Below are positions 44,388-56,674 of a DNA stretch of 64,000 nucleotides, one piece after another. A program made the translations under genes and the position numbers. Origin of the DNA: Favolaschia claudopus (taxonomy: Eukaryota > Basidiomycota > Agaricomycetes > Agaricales > Mycenaceae). The notes below the pieces were generated by a model that worked only from the letters and a program-made list of their open reading frames with translations, searched no databases and had not been told where the DNA came from. The stretch's first letter is position 1, and every line of letters starts with the position of its first letter. Location: contig JAWWNJ010000011.1 of assembly GCA_037176885.1 (NCBI GenBank), positions 1,426,001-1,490,000 of the forward strand, written 5' to 3'.

Positions 44388-46122
44388 ATGGGTGGTTGTG
44401 CTTCACAGCCAGACCGCGCAGATAAAGAGCGGAGCGATGCAATCGACCGCCAGCTCGAAGAAGATAGCAAAAAGTTTCGGAAGGAGTGCAAGATATTGCT
44501 ACTAGGTATGGCCTTTGTACCTCTATTCACTCTTTGTTTCTTTGTTTTCTCGCACTCTTTCTTCTCGAATCCGAATCTGTTGCGCGACGCGGCCACGATA
44601 GCCACTTGTTGTTCTCTATCTGGGTGCAGTGGTTGAATTGCTCGCGTCTAAGCCGGGGAATCCAACTAACTCGTCTTGACGCGGCTGCCCCTACCATCGT
44701 TCTCGTTCTTTTCCTGGCGTTCTAGACCGCGTCGCTGCCGGACACCTCGACCTTGACGTGTCTCTCGTCGCGCCCCCAATCCCTTTACCCTATCCGTCAA
44801 TCACACTTCGAATTTCTTCCGTCCTATGATCGACGATCGCATTAATTGACACGCCAACCGCAGGCTCTGGCGAATCCGGCAAGTCCACCATCGTCAAGCA
44901 GATGAAGATTATTCATCAAGACGGCTTTTCGCGGGATGAACTCATCGCCTATCGACCCACTATTCACAAAAATGTCCTCGATTCTGTACAGGCAGTCATA
45001 CTAGCTATGCGAAAGATCGGTGTCGACCCTGTACGCTTCGGGAACCGCGTCCTAGCAGATAAGGTCCTTGACGCGGCATCCAATACGGACGCCCCGGCGT
45101 TCCTGTCTCCCGAAATTGCGGACGCAATCAGCCAGTTAATGCGGGACCCCATAATACCGAAGATTATGGATGAGCATGCCAGTGAATTTTACTTAATGGA
45201 CAGCGCCGTCTAGTGGGTTTTCGTCTCCATTCCCATACCTACATCATGTTCTAATTTTCATCCAGCTTCTTCGCGGAAGTACTACGAATCGGCGCACCCG
45301 ACTACATTCCGACAGAAACAGACGTTCTGCGGGCGCGAGCAAAAACGACGGGTATATCAGAAACACGATTCAATATGGGGGGTCTAGCGTACGTCTCCCC
45401 AATCTTAGCTTTGACTGGTCGCTGACTCGATGCAGGATACATATGTTTGACGTCGGCGGACAACGGTCCGAACGCAAGAAATGGATACATTGCTTCGAGA
45501 GGCAAGTTCTTGTAGCCGACACCTGACACCATTCTGACTTGTGGCATCCAGCGTGACGAGTATTATTTTCTGCACGGCTCTCAGCGAGTATGATCAAGTA
45601 TTACTGGAAGCTCGGGACCAGGTGCGTGTTTGCGGAGAGGCTATCAGGGCCAAGGCCAATCAGTTTTCAGAACCGGATGAAGGAATCCCTTGTCCTTTTC
45701 GACTCCGTCATCAACTCGCGCTGGTTTTTGCGGACATCGATCATTCTTTTCCTGAACAAGATTGACGTCTTCAAGACGAAGCTGCCGAAGGTACGCTGTC
45801 CCCTTGACATCTGCATTCTGCACCACATATCGACGTGAAGCGTGCCAGGTTCCATTACAGCGGTATTTTCCTGAATTCATTGGCGGAGACGACATCAACA
45901 ATGCAGCCCGTTTCATATTATGGCGGTTCATGCAAGCGAATCGGGCGCGACTAAGCGTGTACCCACAGTAAGCCGCCCTCGCTCCGATCGCGAACCCTTT
46001 GAGACTCACGTCCGCCATTCAGCCTAACGCAGGCGACGGATACATCAAATATACGACTCGTCTTCGCTGCTGTCAAGGAAACTATCCTGCAGAATGCGTT
46101 GAAGGATTCTGGAATCCTTTAG
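44388..46122 (+). CDS. Heterotrimeric G-protein alpha subunit
   Basis: GTP-binding switch downstream of seven-helix receptors (pheromone or nutrient). Eight exons (44388-44505, 44864-45212, 45266-45388, 45436-45501, 45552-45621, 45671-45790, 45849-45967, 46023-46122) give 354 residues, the standard length. MGGCAS is a myristoylation signal with a palmitoylatable Cys4. [15 protein letters not shown] is the P-loop, [12 protein letters not shown] is switch [14 protein letters not shown] is switch [12 protein letters not shown] is the NKxD motif and [14 protein letters not shown] is the TCAT-like loop. The C-terminus is DSGIL, with no Cys at position -4, so it is not a pertussis-toxin-type subunit. 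Intron 1 is 358 bp, far longer than the others. Intron 4 starts with GCAAGT (GC-AG type). It would act with the phosphodiesterase of this window if it controls cAMP. Confidence 0.95.
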
Positions 46123-47384
46123 TCACCCTGGGAGCGCATCTTGAATTCTCTGTACCAGTGCGTCCACCCCACACCCTCCCATGATTCAATCAAGCTGATC
46201 CACAGGACTGCAGTCACTTGGCATCTTGTACCACCATCCACACTCACTGCTGCATCACAACACCATACACACCCACCTGCATTTTTACTTGCCTACTTAA
46301 AATGACTTGCTTTCGACCGCGATCATGATGATTTGACGATTTGGCTGCCACCCTCGTACTTACTTACATATACATACGACCCGACGCGATACCTTACCCT
46401 TATTATCCTAATGCACCATGCTAATACTTACCTCGCAACGCTGTCATTACCCACCATGCCTTTCACGAATTCCTTCATGCAGCTTGTAGCACATGGATGT
46501 ATACTGTGTACTACTACCGCTACGACCTGCCTTTGTACCGATGTTGATCTGGTGATATAATCTCGTGGAACTGGCCCGCGTCTTAGAACTTGTGGGCTCT
46601 TGACTCATTAGCAGTCTTGGCGGGCCTCCCAGAAACGCCATGTGATAATCGCGAGGTATGTGACCGAAACAGGAAATTCCCTTGCCTTTTACGTCTCATC
46701 CTCCGCCGCTTACCATGTCCGACCCCGAGTGCGGCGATCTACTGCGTCTCGACGAAACTACACTCGTTCTGTTTCCTGCGCAGACTCGAGAAAGCGGTGT
46801 GTTGCGCGAATCGACGGTGGTTCAAGTCATGGTGCATATGGAGCCGCATTCGACGTGCGTTTTCTGAAGTTGGATGGATGCGACGCGTCCCCCTGTGAAT
46901 TTATTCTCATGGCGGATAGGTCTCCTACGCTAGAGGAGGTTGCCGCATTCTACAACGCGCAGGAGGAGATTACAGTGCGTTTACATTTCTTTCTCCGGAT
47001 CCTTTCACCGGCAAATTTCTTTCTTCGTCATTGCGGATGAGCCAAGGCTTACGGCCACAGTATAGATTACAATGCAAATGATACTGCTTGAGAATCTGAT
47101 AAATCCGTCGGAAAAGGTCGTTGAAATTGAGGGCGACGGCTACATGCTGATTGGCAGTATGAATCCTGTTTGTCTTGATCATCTACTAGAGATACTGATA
47201 TATTTTACAGCAAAGAAAGAGTGGAGTTACGGCCGGCAACTCGAGTTAACATGGGGCAAAGAAGAGGTCCGAGCAGCAGAAGACAAATGGGTTTTTAGTT
47301 TTAGCCTTATAAAAGGTATCGACGAGGAAATAACAAAGAGATAAAATATTGTACAGCATTTGCATCGTTTACCTCAAGGATTTG
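46123..47384. other. Intergenic with a possible small gene
   Basis: 3' region of the G-alpha gene, then around 46590-47344 (+) a set of short exon-like frames (SDPECGDLLRLDETTLVLFP; AAFDVRFLKLDGCDASPCEF; SPTLEEVAAFYNAQEEIT; EGDGYMLIGSMNPV). They could be spliced, but I could not connect them into one protein or recognise a family. Confidence 0.35.
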
Positions 47385-49564
47385 TTATCTGCGTGTCAAG
47401 CTCACAACACAATTGTTGGGTACCATCGTCACCCCCGGTGTCCAATCCAGCATCACCCGTTTCTGCTCCTCGAATGACTTCCCGCGCAGGGTCGCCGGCA
47501 CGGAGATTTCGTAGGTGCGTACGAGACTAGCAAGGAAGCAGACACTCTCGGTGAGGGCGAAACGTTGTCCGATACAGTTGCGAGGGCCAGCGGAGAAAGC
47601 CACGACTACCGTGCATAGACCACAGTGAGTTTGGTATCTATTGTATAGCCCAGGGGAAAGACATACAGGCATCGCGTGGCCATCGGTAGGATTCCGTATC
47701 AATGAAACGTTCGGGCTTGAACTCGGTGGCGTCGGGACCCCAACAGATCGCTATAAGGCCGACTCGACATCAATGAGTGGTCATGAAAGAATGAGAGAAC
47801 GACGAACGGTTCTGGTGCAGCGCGAATATGTCAAGCATGACCATACTTCCTGTCTTGACGTGTACAGTCGTATCCCGAATACTGTCGAGATCAACCTTGC
47901 CAGAGGCGTTCGTCGTGAATCGTTGAGCCGGGATAGTCGCGTCCGCATGGACTAGTTTACTGAGTCGCACGACCGCAGGGAATAGACGGATGGTTTCGTG
48001 GAATACAGCTGTTGTGTAGGGCTAGGACTCGTGAGCCACATTGCAAGATAGATGGGTGGTAGAGTGCGTACCAATTTGGGCATGCATTCTTTGTAGGACT
48101 AGGGAGAACCGAGGAATCAAGTCAAACCTGATGCCCAATATCGAGACAAATTTGCTTACCGAAGTAGAAGCGCTTGTAGGGGTTCCATCTGGCCACAGAA
48201 GCAGTGCCTCTTCGTAGATCTTACGCTGCGCTTCAGGATGGAGCGCAAGAAACCCGACGGCAAAAGATAGTGAATGGGCAGTCGTTTCTGAGAAACAACC
48301 ATCGCACCATGTCTTTGGATAGATGAGCAGACGTACCATGTCCTGCCAAGAGGAATGCCTAGAGCTATGCTCAGTCTCCGATCTCTGGTACGACTGGATG
48401 AACGCACAAATGAATTCGACAACAATTCATCCTCGGTCAAGCTCTTGAACGCATTCGGCGAACCCTTGGGAGCGTCCTCGTCGTCCTGTAACGCCATATT
48501 CGCCTCCACCAGATTTCGAAGCAGTCCCGCGTCCATGCTCGCAACTTTGCCCTCAACAACCCACGCTCGCGACAGCGACACCAGCTCCATGATATGCCGC
48601 TGAAGTGCCTCGTACGCATACACAGTATCCCGCACGACGCGTCCAACGACAGGGATGTCGAAGCGTTCGGACAATGTGTATAGCCAGCCAGGGGTAAGTA
48701 CCTTGGTGTGGAGGTGGTCGACGGCGGCGAAGACTGCGGGGCCAAAAGCCATGAGATGGCCTGGCGGAGCGACGGTGGAGGCGTTTTGCGTCCAGGATGC
48801 ACGGCGGCCAAAGCCGGCGGAGGAGATCACGATCAGGGCGAGCTAGGTAGGTGACCTGAGGTTTGTGAAAACCGTTGTAGAGGACGCGGTAGATACCTGC
48901 AATAGGTCCTTCGCAGCATCCACAATGATTGGTTGTTTCTCGTGCACTTGGGCTGCATCGAGGTGGGCGAACCATTCGTTGACAGCGCGGATCGTTTCCG
49001 CCCAGACGAACGCGTTGCCGGTCTAATTTTTGAGCCAAGGTCAATGTGAACTGGCAGGAAGACAGTTGCGGGTGCCGTACCTCGTTGAAAGCCGATTTCG
49101 CCACCTTGCGGTGTCGCCGCCAATCGGAGCCCTCCACTCCAATCAGGTTTTGTCCGTAAAAATTGAGCGCCCCGTACTAATGAACATTGTTTGACCGATG
49201 AATGAATGAATGGGACAAAAAAAAACACGACGACGTACAGCGTCGATGTCCTTTTGAAATAGGACTGCCTCTCCCGCAACGGTTTGTATCCCTTGAGGGT
49301 CCGCCAGCCAAATGGTAGGTATGGAATTTCGAAACAAAACTGATGCTACGGCGGTGCTTCCTCTGTTCTTGTAAGCTTGCGTGGCGACGAGTCAGGACCT
49401 TTAAACGCCCAACGCCAGGAAACAAAAGATACAGACGTGCGAATGTTTTGTAGAAGGAGCCTATATGCGACCGAGAGGGAAACCAGGGTCCAGACACCAA
49501 CGCAACGGAGCGAAAGGGATGGAGCCAGAGTATACCGGCATATGGCGTCACACTTGGAGACCAT
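47385..49564 (-). CDS. Cytochrome P450 monooxygenase
   Basis: Haem-thiolate oxygenase, probably ER-anchored. Core motifs in order: SIPTIWLADPQGIQTVAG, WRRHRKVAKSAFNE (helix C, WxxxR), a substrate-recognition region with FGRRASW, the I-helix LLAGHETTAHSLSFA (split by an intron after the His codon), FHETIRLFP (ExxR), EFKPERFIDTESYRWPRDA (PERF) and FSAGPRNCIGQRFA (haem-binding Cys). The end is MVPNNCVVSLTRR. About ten introns are present. The N-terminus is uncertain: from ATG 49564 a hydrophobic segment (VGVWTLVSLSVAYRLLL) can be joined via a GTATCT intron to NRGSTAVASVLFRN, but the usual proline-rich hinge after the membrane anchor is missing. No biosynthetic partners are adjacent; the substrate is unknown. 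Confidence 0.88.
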
Positions 49565-50918
49565 TCGAGGCGCGAGTTAATACTCATTGGGCGGGTGGAT
49601 TGATTCACGCAGAACTGACCTTTTATTGAATGCTCGGACCGTCGAGTAGATAGAGATGGCCTTTGTGATTACAGTCCTACTCAAAAAGAATACGACTGCT
49701 GCGCCCAGTGCGCGGGGAATCGAAATGGTCGATAGCAAAGTCATTGTGGGCGCCCGGGAGTAGTAATGGTCGGGTCACAGTTGCCGCTCCGCCGAATAGA
49801 GTGAATCTGACTGTGGGGAAACGATAAGTAGAGGCTGACAGTCCTGTGATCTTCTATCCTCCAAGTTCAAGGAGGGATCCTTAACACAAAACTCTTGAAG
49901 GATGAGGGAATAGAGTCCATAGAGCTTATTTTTGTCCCGGCAATTTCCTGATGCCTTCTATGTCGCATGTCTTGAGCGCCATACTTAGAATTGAAGAGAA
50001 AGATATTGAAGTCCCCTCGACATAAATCCGCGGCCCAGGAACGGATGGTGTTTCGCGCAGCTGGAACTCGGGTTTGTGGCTTGAGACGACGGCCATTCCC
50101 ATTCTTCCAACCAGTCAATGAGCTTGCACCGAGAGAATCTGCAAAGTCTGTCAAAGCGTGGGTTCGCCGTGGAGTTTCGCGTCTTGAGCCCTGTGTAGAT
50201 ACCCGTGCATGCCAGTGGGAACTGAGATATTCATCGTGTGGAAGCAGGCTGCTCTCTTGCTTGTCCATTCAAAATTGTGGTAATTGTGAAAGGTGTGAAG
50301 CTGTGCAAAGCGCATCAACGCCTTTCAAACTCCGCCATCAAACCATCAATTGCATCACCACTTTCCATCTTGGTTTTCTTTTTTCCATCCTCAAGACTTC
50401 AGCGCTTCAGCTTCAACAGCCAGCTACACGCTATGAACGCCACCGAGCAAATCATTAGAAGACTTTATTCAATTTGCCTAGCGAGGCTAATCTGTCTCAA
50501 AGCAAACCCAAGCCAAACTCAAGCACTGGTCACATATCTTGGGTTCTCATCTGGGAATCTCGGAACCTACTATAGGGCTGGATCGACCCACTATCGACTT
50601 AGATCTCTTGTTGCCAATAAATCAAGCTTTCGGGCGGCGGACTCATATCTTGCTGTGCACATTAAAATACCACCGGGCTGCAATTTCCGGTTTACCGCAA
50701 CGAGAAAGTATAATTGCTCGAGTAAGCAGACAATCTCATCTAATTCGCATGTTCGTACTTGCTACATATGTTTTTAATCCAGAAAATCTTGACCCGACGC
50801 GATCCAAGAAACGCCCCGCTACACTACCAGTACACACAATCGCATGATTACCTACCATTATTCGAGGGATTAAGGTCCAGTAAAAAAACAGGAGAGCACG
50901 AAGATTAAATATCCCTTG
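49565..50918. other. Intergenic, no gene recognised
   Basis: About 1.35 kb. ORFs of 133 (-, 49867-50268) and 179 codons (+, 50238-50777) overlap each other and show no motif. It should contain the P450 promoter. Confidence 0.45.
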
Positions 50919-52085
50919 CTACATAACAAAATCAGGGCCACTCGCTTGCGGAAGGGACCAGCGACGAGGTGGTATTGGTAACGGCGGACGCGAGTTTGTC
51001 TGGAGCGTCGCACCGTCAGTCAAGACTAAAGCAGTTCAAAAGCAATGGCTTCTCACCTGATGAGGGTGAAGAGAACGCGGGTACGTCGACACTGGATCGA
51101 ACGCCGACAGCGGCGGATACCCAAGCTCCCAATTCGACTCGGACTGCTCCGTCGAAAACGTACGCTGTGTATCAAGCTCAAAATCCGGGGAGAACGCGCG
51201 CAAACCTGGAGCGTCAAGCGAACTCAAGCCGCGGCGGGAATCACTGAGCGGCGCTTGGTCCTCCTCCTCGAGCTTCGGTTGTAACCGTTTTTTCCCAGTG
51301 TCGGCGTGCTCAGCCTCCACAACGTCCGGCGTGATTTCCAGCTGAAACTCAAATATCAAAGGTTCCTCCTCGAGCGGCCCTGCCTCCCCACCAGCCCACG
51401 GCGCTAGGACGCCGCGACCCCCTTGTGTGTGCATCGCAAACGGATTGAGGCGAAACACACCCATCATCCGGCGCATGCGCGCACTCGCCTGCGTCGCACG
51501 AAGAGGTACCTCGGTCGGAGGCGCAAGCATGAGCGGAAGCGGCGCCGCAGAAGCCAGGTCGATGATGAATCCGTCATTGTCTGGCTGTTCTTCTTTGACG
51601 GGAGCGGGAGCGAGGGCGGGTGGGGGTGGCGGAGGCGATGCTAATGAGGAAGACGCGGGAGAAGCTGCGTTGGCGTCGGGGTCTGCGTATGGGGTGGAAT
51701 ACGAGTCCGATACGGTGGTTGCTGCGCGTGAGGTTGGGCGGGTGAAGGACGGAGGATGGCGGCTGCCCAGGGCTTCGAGTAGGCCAGGTGGTGACCTTGG
51801 AGTGGAGCCCCGGGCAGAGGAGTGATACTGGGATGGGTATGGTACAGAGCGGTGAGACGAGGGATGATAATGGGTGGACCCAGAACGAGCATTATACTCA
51901 GGCTGACAGCTAAAATTTACAGAATTCCAGGGATTATTGACAAAAGAGGCGGGAGTGGGTATGTAATGGGTTGACGACCTAGGCGACGGCTCTTGTGGCG
52001 TCCACGGTGATGTTCTGTTGGGCGAAAAATATGGTAATTGTGGGAGACTGCGGCGGTCATCGAGTAGCGAAGTATAATGCGCCAT
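50919..52085 (-). CDS. Pro/Ser-rich protein of unknown function
   Basis: I do not recognise the family. Exon 1 starts at ATG 52085 (MAHYTSLLDDRRSLPQLPYF) and runs to a GTGAGA donor after LHPHQ near 51046. Exon 2 (acceptor CTCCAG near 50978) encodes TNSRPPLPIPPRRWSLPQAS and ends at 50919. The first 170 residues are Ser/Pro-rich and probably disordered. A compact block follows that looks conserved: VPLRATQAS, MRRMMGVFRLNPFAMH and PLEEEPLIFEFQLEI. An acidic tail with a basic patch (GKKRLQPKLEEED) comes next. The composition suggests a nuclear regulatory protein, but nothing proves it. It has no catalytic motif. Confidence 0.6.
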
Positions 52086-55000
52086 GGCCCGTAAAAGGAA
52101 GAACAAGAAAAAAAATCGGACATTCGTGCTCCGACTGATGTCTATGCTTTATAGTAAGGAATTGTGTTGACCGTGAGGGGATGGGCGTGTCTATCGACGT
52201 CTATCTGGAAGGGGAACTCGTCAATGAAATCGTAGATCGGGCCTTCGAACTTCTTGAATGGATCCGCATCGCGTTTTGATGACCATATTTGGACCATTGA
52301 CGCCGCGAAACTGTTGTATCCCTGTTGCGATACAAAAAGCTCCGTATCTCTCTCATTTTCTGCGCATCCGTTATCGATTCAACGCACCCCAACTAGATCT
52401 TCACTACCACGCCCATGATTCGACGGCGAACAAGCCTCGTTTCCAATTTCCTACACCAACCCTACACCACCAAAAGAACTCCACACCCATCTTCCAAACG
52501 GGCGTGGCGCAACACAACGTCTAATGGCCATCATGCCTTAGCTTTCAAATAGCTCACGTCCGAAGAACCAGCCTATTTTGAGGCATCTAGGAACCGAGGA
52601 CAAGGGCGTACACCGTCAGTTCTCTTCTCGAGGCCAAGCGAGAAGTCAACAGCTCGTACCGGTGTCCCGACCATAGTCCCAATCATACTCAATATGTGAA
52701 GGGCTTCTGGGGTTCAACTCTTCGAAATAAAACCCTGCGTGCCATGTGAGTGGCGTTAGGCGCGTGCAGGGTCGTAAATTATACTAACCAAGGAGTTTCC
52801 AGCATGTTGCAGTTGTACTATTGATCTGACCTGAAAAAAAGTAGGATGATTTCACACAGACGAAAAAAAACAATGGGTGAGAAGGTTGCTACGGCAGTTC
52901 AAAAAATACACGGTGAGCTTGTCGATCCACCCCCAACAATTGAACATGAGTCTATCACAGCGTCCCTGAGCCCGGCAGACATTCGGCCTGTCGTATGACC
53001 AAAGTTTGGAAAATTCGTCTTCGAAATTGATGATCTGAACAAAACAAAGTTCAATTTCACGAACGAAGGGACGAGCGGAGATTATGCATTGTCGCGGCTG
53101 AGGCCAGGGGTGAGGGCGTGTCAGCTGGCCGCGGCACACCATATCACCATGCTGATCAGGTTGACCTTGCTTGAGCCGCGTTAGCATCGCTGCGAGCTGC
53201 GAATCTGTAGACCGGGACGCCCGAACGAATTCATAGCCTTAGGCCACATCTCGTGGTCGGGTAGGAGGCCTGATGCTACTGGATCTCTACAACTGTGAAA
53301 ATGAGTCCACTTGATTCTTGGACGCTGCGGAGTGTAACTATCACCACCTCAAGGTAATAAACGTACATCGTTGCACTTCGACCCATCCCGCGATAAGATG
53401 ACCCCATGGGGATTCTGGCCGCGAAGGCGCACTTTCGCAAAGAATTGACGCTAGACCAACGTGCTACAAGATAGTTTGAAAAGAATTTTGTCGGTGATTG
53501 ACCTGGCGACCAAATCGGACCGTTCTGTTGTCGATCCTCGAATGATAGAATTTGAACTTTGAGCATAGAGCGGGTCCTGCGGTATATTCACGCGAATATT
53601 CCAACTCATCCGAGCTTATTGAGCTCTTGACCCGGGAGAAAAGTGGCCAAAGCTCAGGCTTTGAACGAGAGAATCGGGTTCAAAGGGCAAGACGACGCGA
53701 AGATCGGAACAAACGCGTAGGTCGAACCGGATCCTCAAATCGAGCCACACTGGTACCCGCAAGCCGAAGACGTATCGGAGCTTGGGCTATCCTCCGGCAG
53801 CAGGGTTGTAGATTGGTAGAAGGGGCGAACTGATGTGACTGTGACTCTGTCACACTTGGTTCGATTTCTACACCTTCGATATAGATCCCACTGGCAGCTG
53901 AGCGCTGAGCTCAAGTCAGGTCCTTGGTTGATTTTCCTGCCAGCAAACAAGGTCTTTTACTTGCTGTAACTCTACCTGGTACGCCTGGCGTGCATGCTCC
54001 GACCAACTTCAATTCCGATGCTTGGACCAACAGCCTTCAAGAAGGACACCCAGTCCGCCAGATTCTCCGACCTCACGGCGGTAGCTTCAGTGTTGGATTT
54101 AATCTCAACGTTGGATGGCCGTCTCTGACGCGTCGTAACACCGCGGCGGCTAGTCAGCAAGACTCCTGTCTGGGGCCAGCACATGCAACTGCAGATACGA
54201 ACACTTCATGATACACCAATGATACAAGCATAGCACCTCAATCTAATCTATTACCATGCGAGGCAGCCTTCTACGACCCACCAGACTCGTTTTTTTCTTT
54301 GGTAGAACCGGGGAATTATTGCCACCGGCGCTACGGGCTTCTCTGCTTGTATCTCTGCCCCGTCGAGCTGGAACGATGATGCTAGAGTTGGAGTCTGCCT
54401 CGAAGGCTTTAAACGTTACACTACGCTTCCCTCCCGAGTTAACTCGAACTCTCCGATCGAACCGTTCCAGTCCACTGTCCATCCTGTAGGCGCCAGTCTA
54501 ACAAACACGCCAGCTAACACGCCACTCTGAAATTTTGACGTCGCTTCTTTCATCTATGCCCACGCGATTCCAATTCTGGCTGCTCTGGCTAGTTCTCCTG
54601 CCCGCCATGTTCTGGTCTACTGGAGTCCATGCCTCGACACCGATTAAATCAACTTGAAGCATGCTAGGCGCCATGGCCCATACTCTTCTCCCGCGCGCAG
54701 CCTGGTCATCCTTGGCGGTACTAAGCTTACCCCCGATGTAGCCCTTCTGACCAAGTCTTACGGCTCTATCTCGTCCGATGTCAAAGCCAAGCAGAAACGA
54801 AATTCACTAGGACATCGGTCCGACCCTCCCAGCCAAATATTACGATTATGCTTTATGCGTCATAATTTGCGCCCTCCCGCGACGCTACGATGGCTAAATA
54901 ACCTTTCATGCTAACCATCCTGTAGATCGAATCTTTATCATCATTATCCTGACGTTGTTCGCGGAAGGCGATTGACCTGCCATGCAAGCCCGGGGCTGTC

Positions 55001-56674
55001 GGATTCGCGGGAGCCGCCACCTCAACTGCATTTGAACTTGAATATCGAGTGGGGCCGACAGCGGATTATCGAAGGAGGATCCTGGAGTTCAATGTTCGAA
55101 ATTTCCAGTCGCCACATTTTCACCCCATGCAACTGTTGGACCTAATTTTATGCAGCTGAAAGAGTCGGTGAAGTTACTCGCTTACAGTTCAACTAGCACG
55201 TTGCAAGTTCCGTGGTTGTAAAAGGTGTCGATAAGCATTACCAGCGTCGGCCGAGACTCAGCTTTTTTGTAGCCCACATGCATGAATTTGCAGATGGTAA
55301 ATTCTTCGAGCCTGGTAAGGAGCTTATGGGACTAGCTCCTTTCTGGCGCATATCCTTCTTCAAAATTACGACCAATTTTACTTCAATTCGAGGCTCTCAT
55401 GGTCAACCGTACATTCATGAATCATCATTGGGGAGATCTGGTTTCGGCCATGGCGCTCCAGTTTATTGTGCTCAGTCTCATCCGATCCGAAGATGTTTGC
55501 CCGCGAAGTAAGCATCGCACGGACCGCAATCGAGGGCAGATACTACACTTGTGATTGACCAACTATCGCCGTGCTGGCTATCGCTCCGCGAAGCGGGCTG
55601 CACCGCTGCATTCTTGAATCGATTTGAGTTGGAAACCTGCCCCGGGTAAAATCTCAAGATAATTCAACATCAGAGATCAGAATTTTGTTCAACTATTTTT
55701 TCATGCAATGAATTTGGTCTCCGTCTTCATTGTATCTTATCTGATGCGGACAACGCCAGTCGGTATGCATCTAGGCATTTTTATCATTAACAGATATGTC
55801 CTAGGCAGGATGTAAGGTTGCGAGTGAACTATCTTTTGATCAACCTCATCTTCATTCCAGTAGATGTACCACTTTTACTCCCTGCCCGACGCGAAAGTAG
55901 AGATTGAGCCTGACGCATTTGAAGCCAGGCGCAGCTGCTTTTCTTGAAATTGTTGCGCGTCGGACAACACACATAGATTTCATACTGTAGGTATGCGTAC
56001 GAGCCCTAGTAATCGCAGTTGTTACTACTGCAACATTATACATAGTAAAAAGTTCTTTCCTTCCATCACTCCGTATTCCGACGGTTCTATAGCGCTCGCC
56101 AACGTGCACACTACACGTTGATTACGTTCGTTCGAGGTACCACAGTATCCGGTTCGATGTGTTGCCCTTCAATCCGAAATGCTAACTGCGCGTCTGCGAA
56201 GTCGAAGAGCGTCGTTCAAGGTAACTGCAAGCAGTTGCACGATCGTGCTCCCGCCAAACTGTTGTATTTCATGGGTCGCTCCCCGCCGTAGGGGAACGGA
56301 ACGTTGTGTGCAATGAATTTCAGCGGCGAAGATGGTTGAATTCAGTTTGGAGGGGGTATAAGCTTGAACAAGAATACAACCTTCCGTGAGACCCGGTGAT
56401 GCAAAGGTCCTTCGAAGAAACAGACATTCATGGTTACGGTTGCGAAAAAGAAACCTCGGACGTGAAGAGCGTGCTCTTTTTCCTAATCTTAGCTATTCTG
56501 TCCCATGTCAGAATCTTGAAGACCAGGTTTTGCACCCGATATCGATGAGAAACAGAATTTTGACGGTATATATAGATGAGTGCAAAAATTATGGCTTGGA
56601 CCGACATGTTTGCTTTGGGAAAGACGCTCATCATGCGAAGAAAGCAAAGAGCAAGTCAAGAAATTCATTCATCG
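52086..56674. other. Gene-poor stretch with decayed-looking ORFs
   Basis: About 4.6 kb without a gene I can support. Short frames such as LVILGGTKLTPDVALLTKSY (near 54700), IIATGATGFSACISAPSSW (near 54310) and FEPGKELMGLAPFWRISFF (near 55300) look protein-like but are broken on all sides. This fits old, degraded coding or transposon sequence. No terminal repeats were found by eye. Confidence 0.4.
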
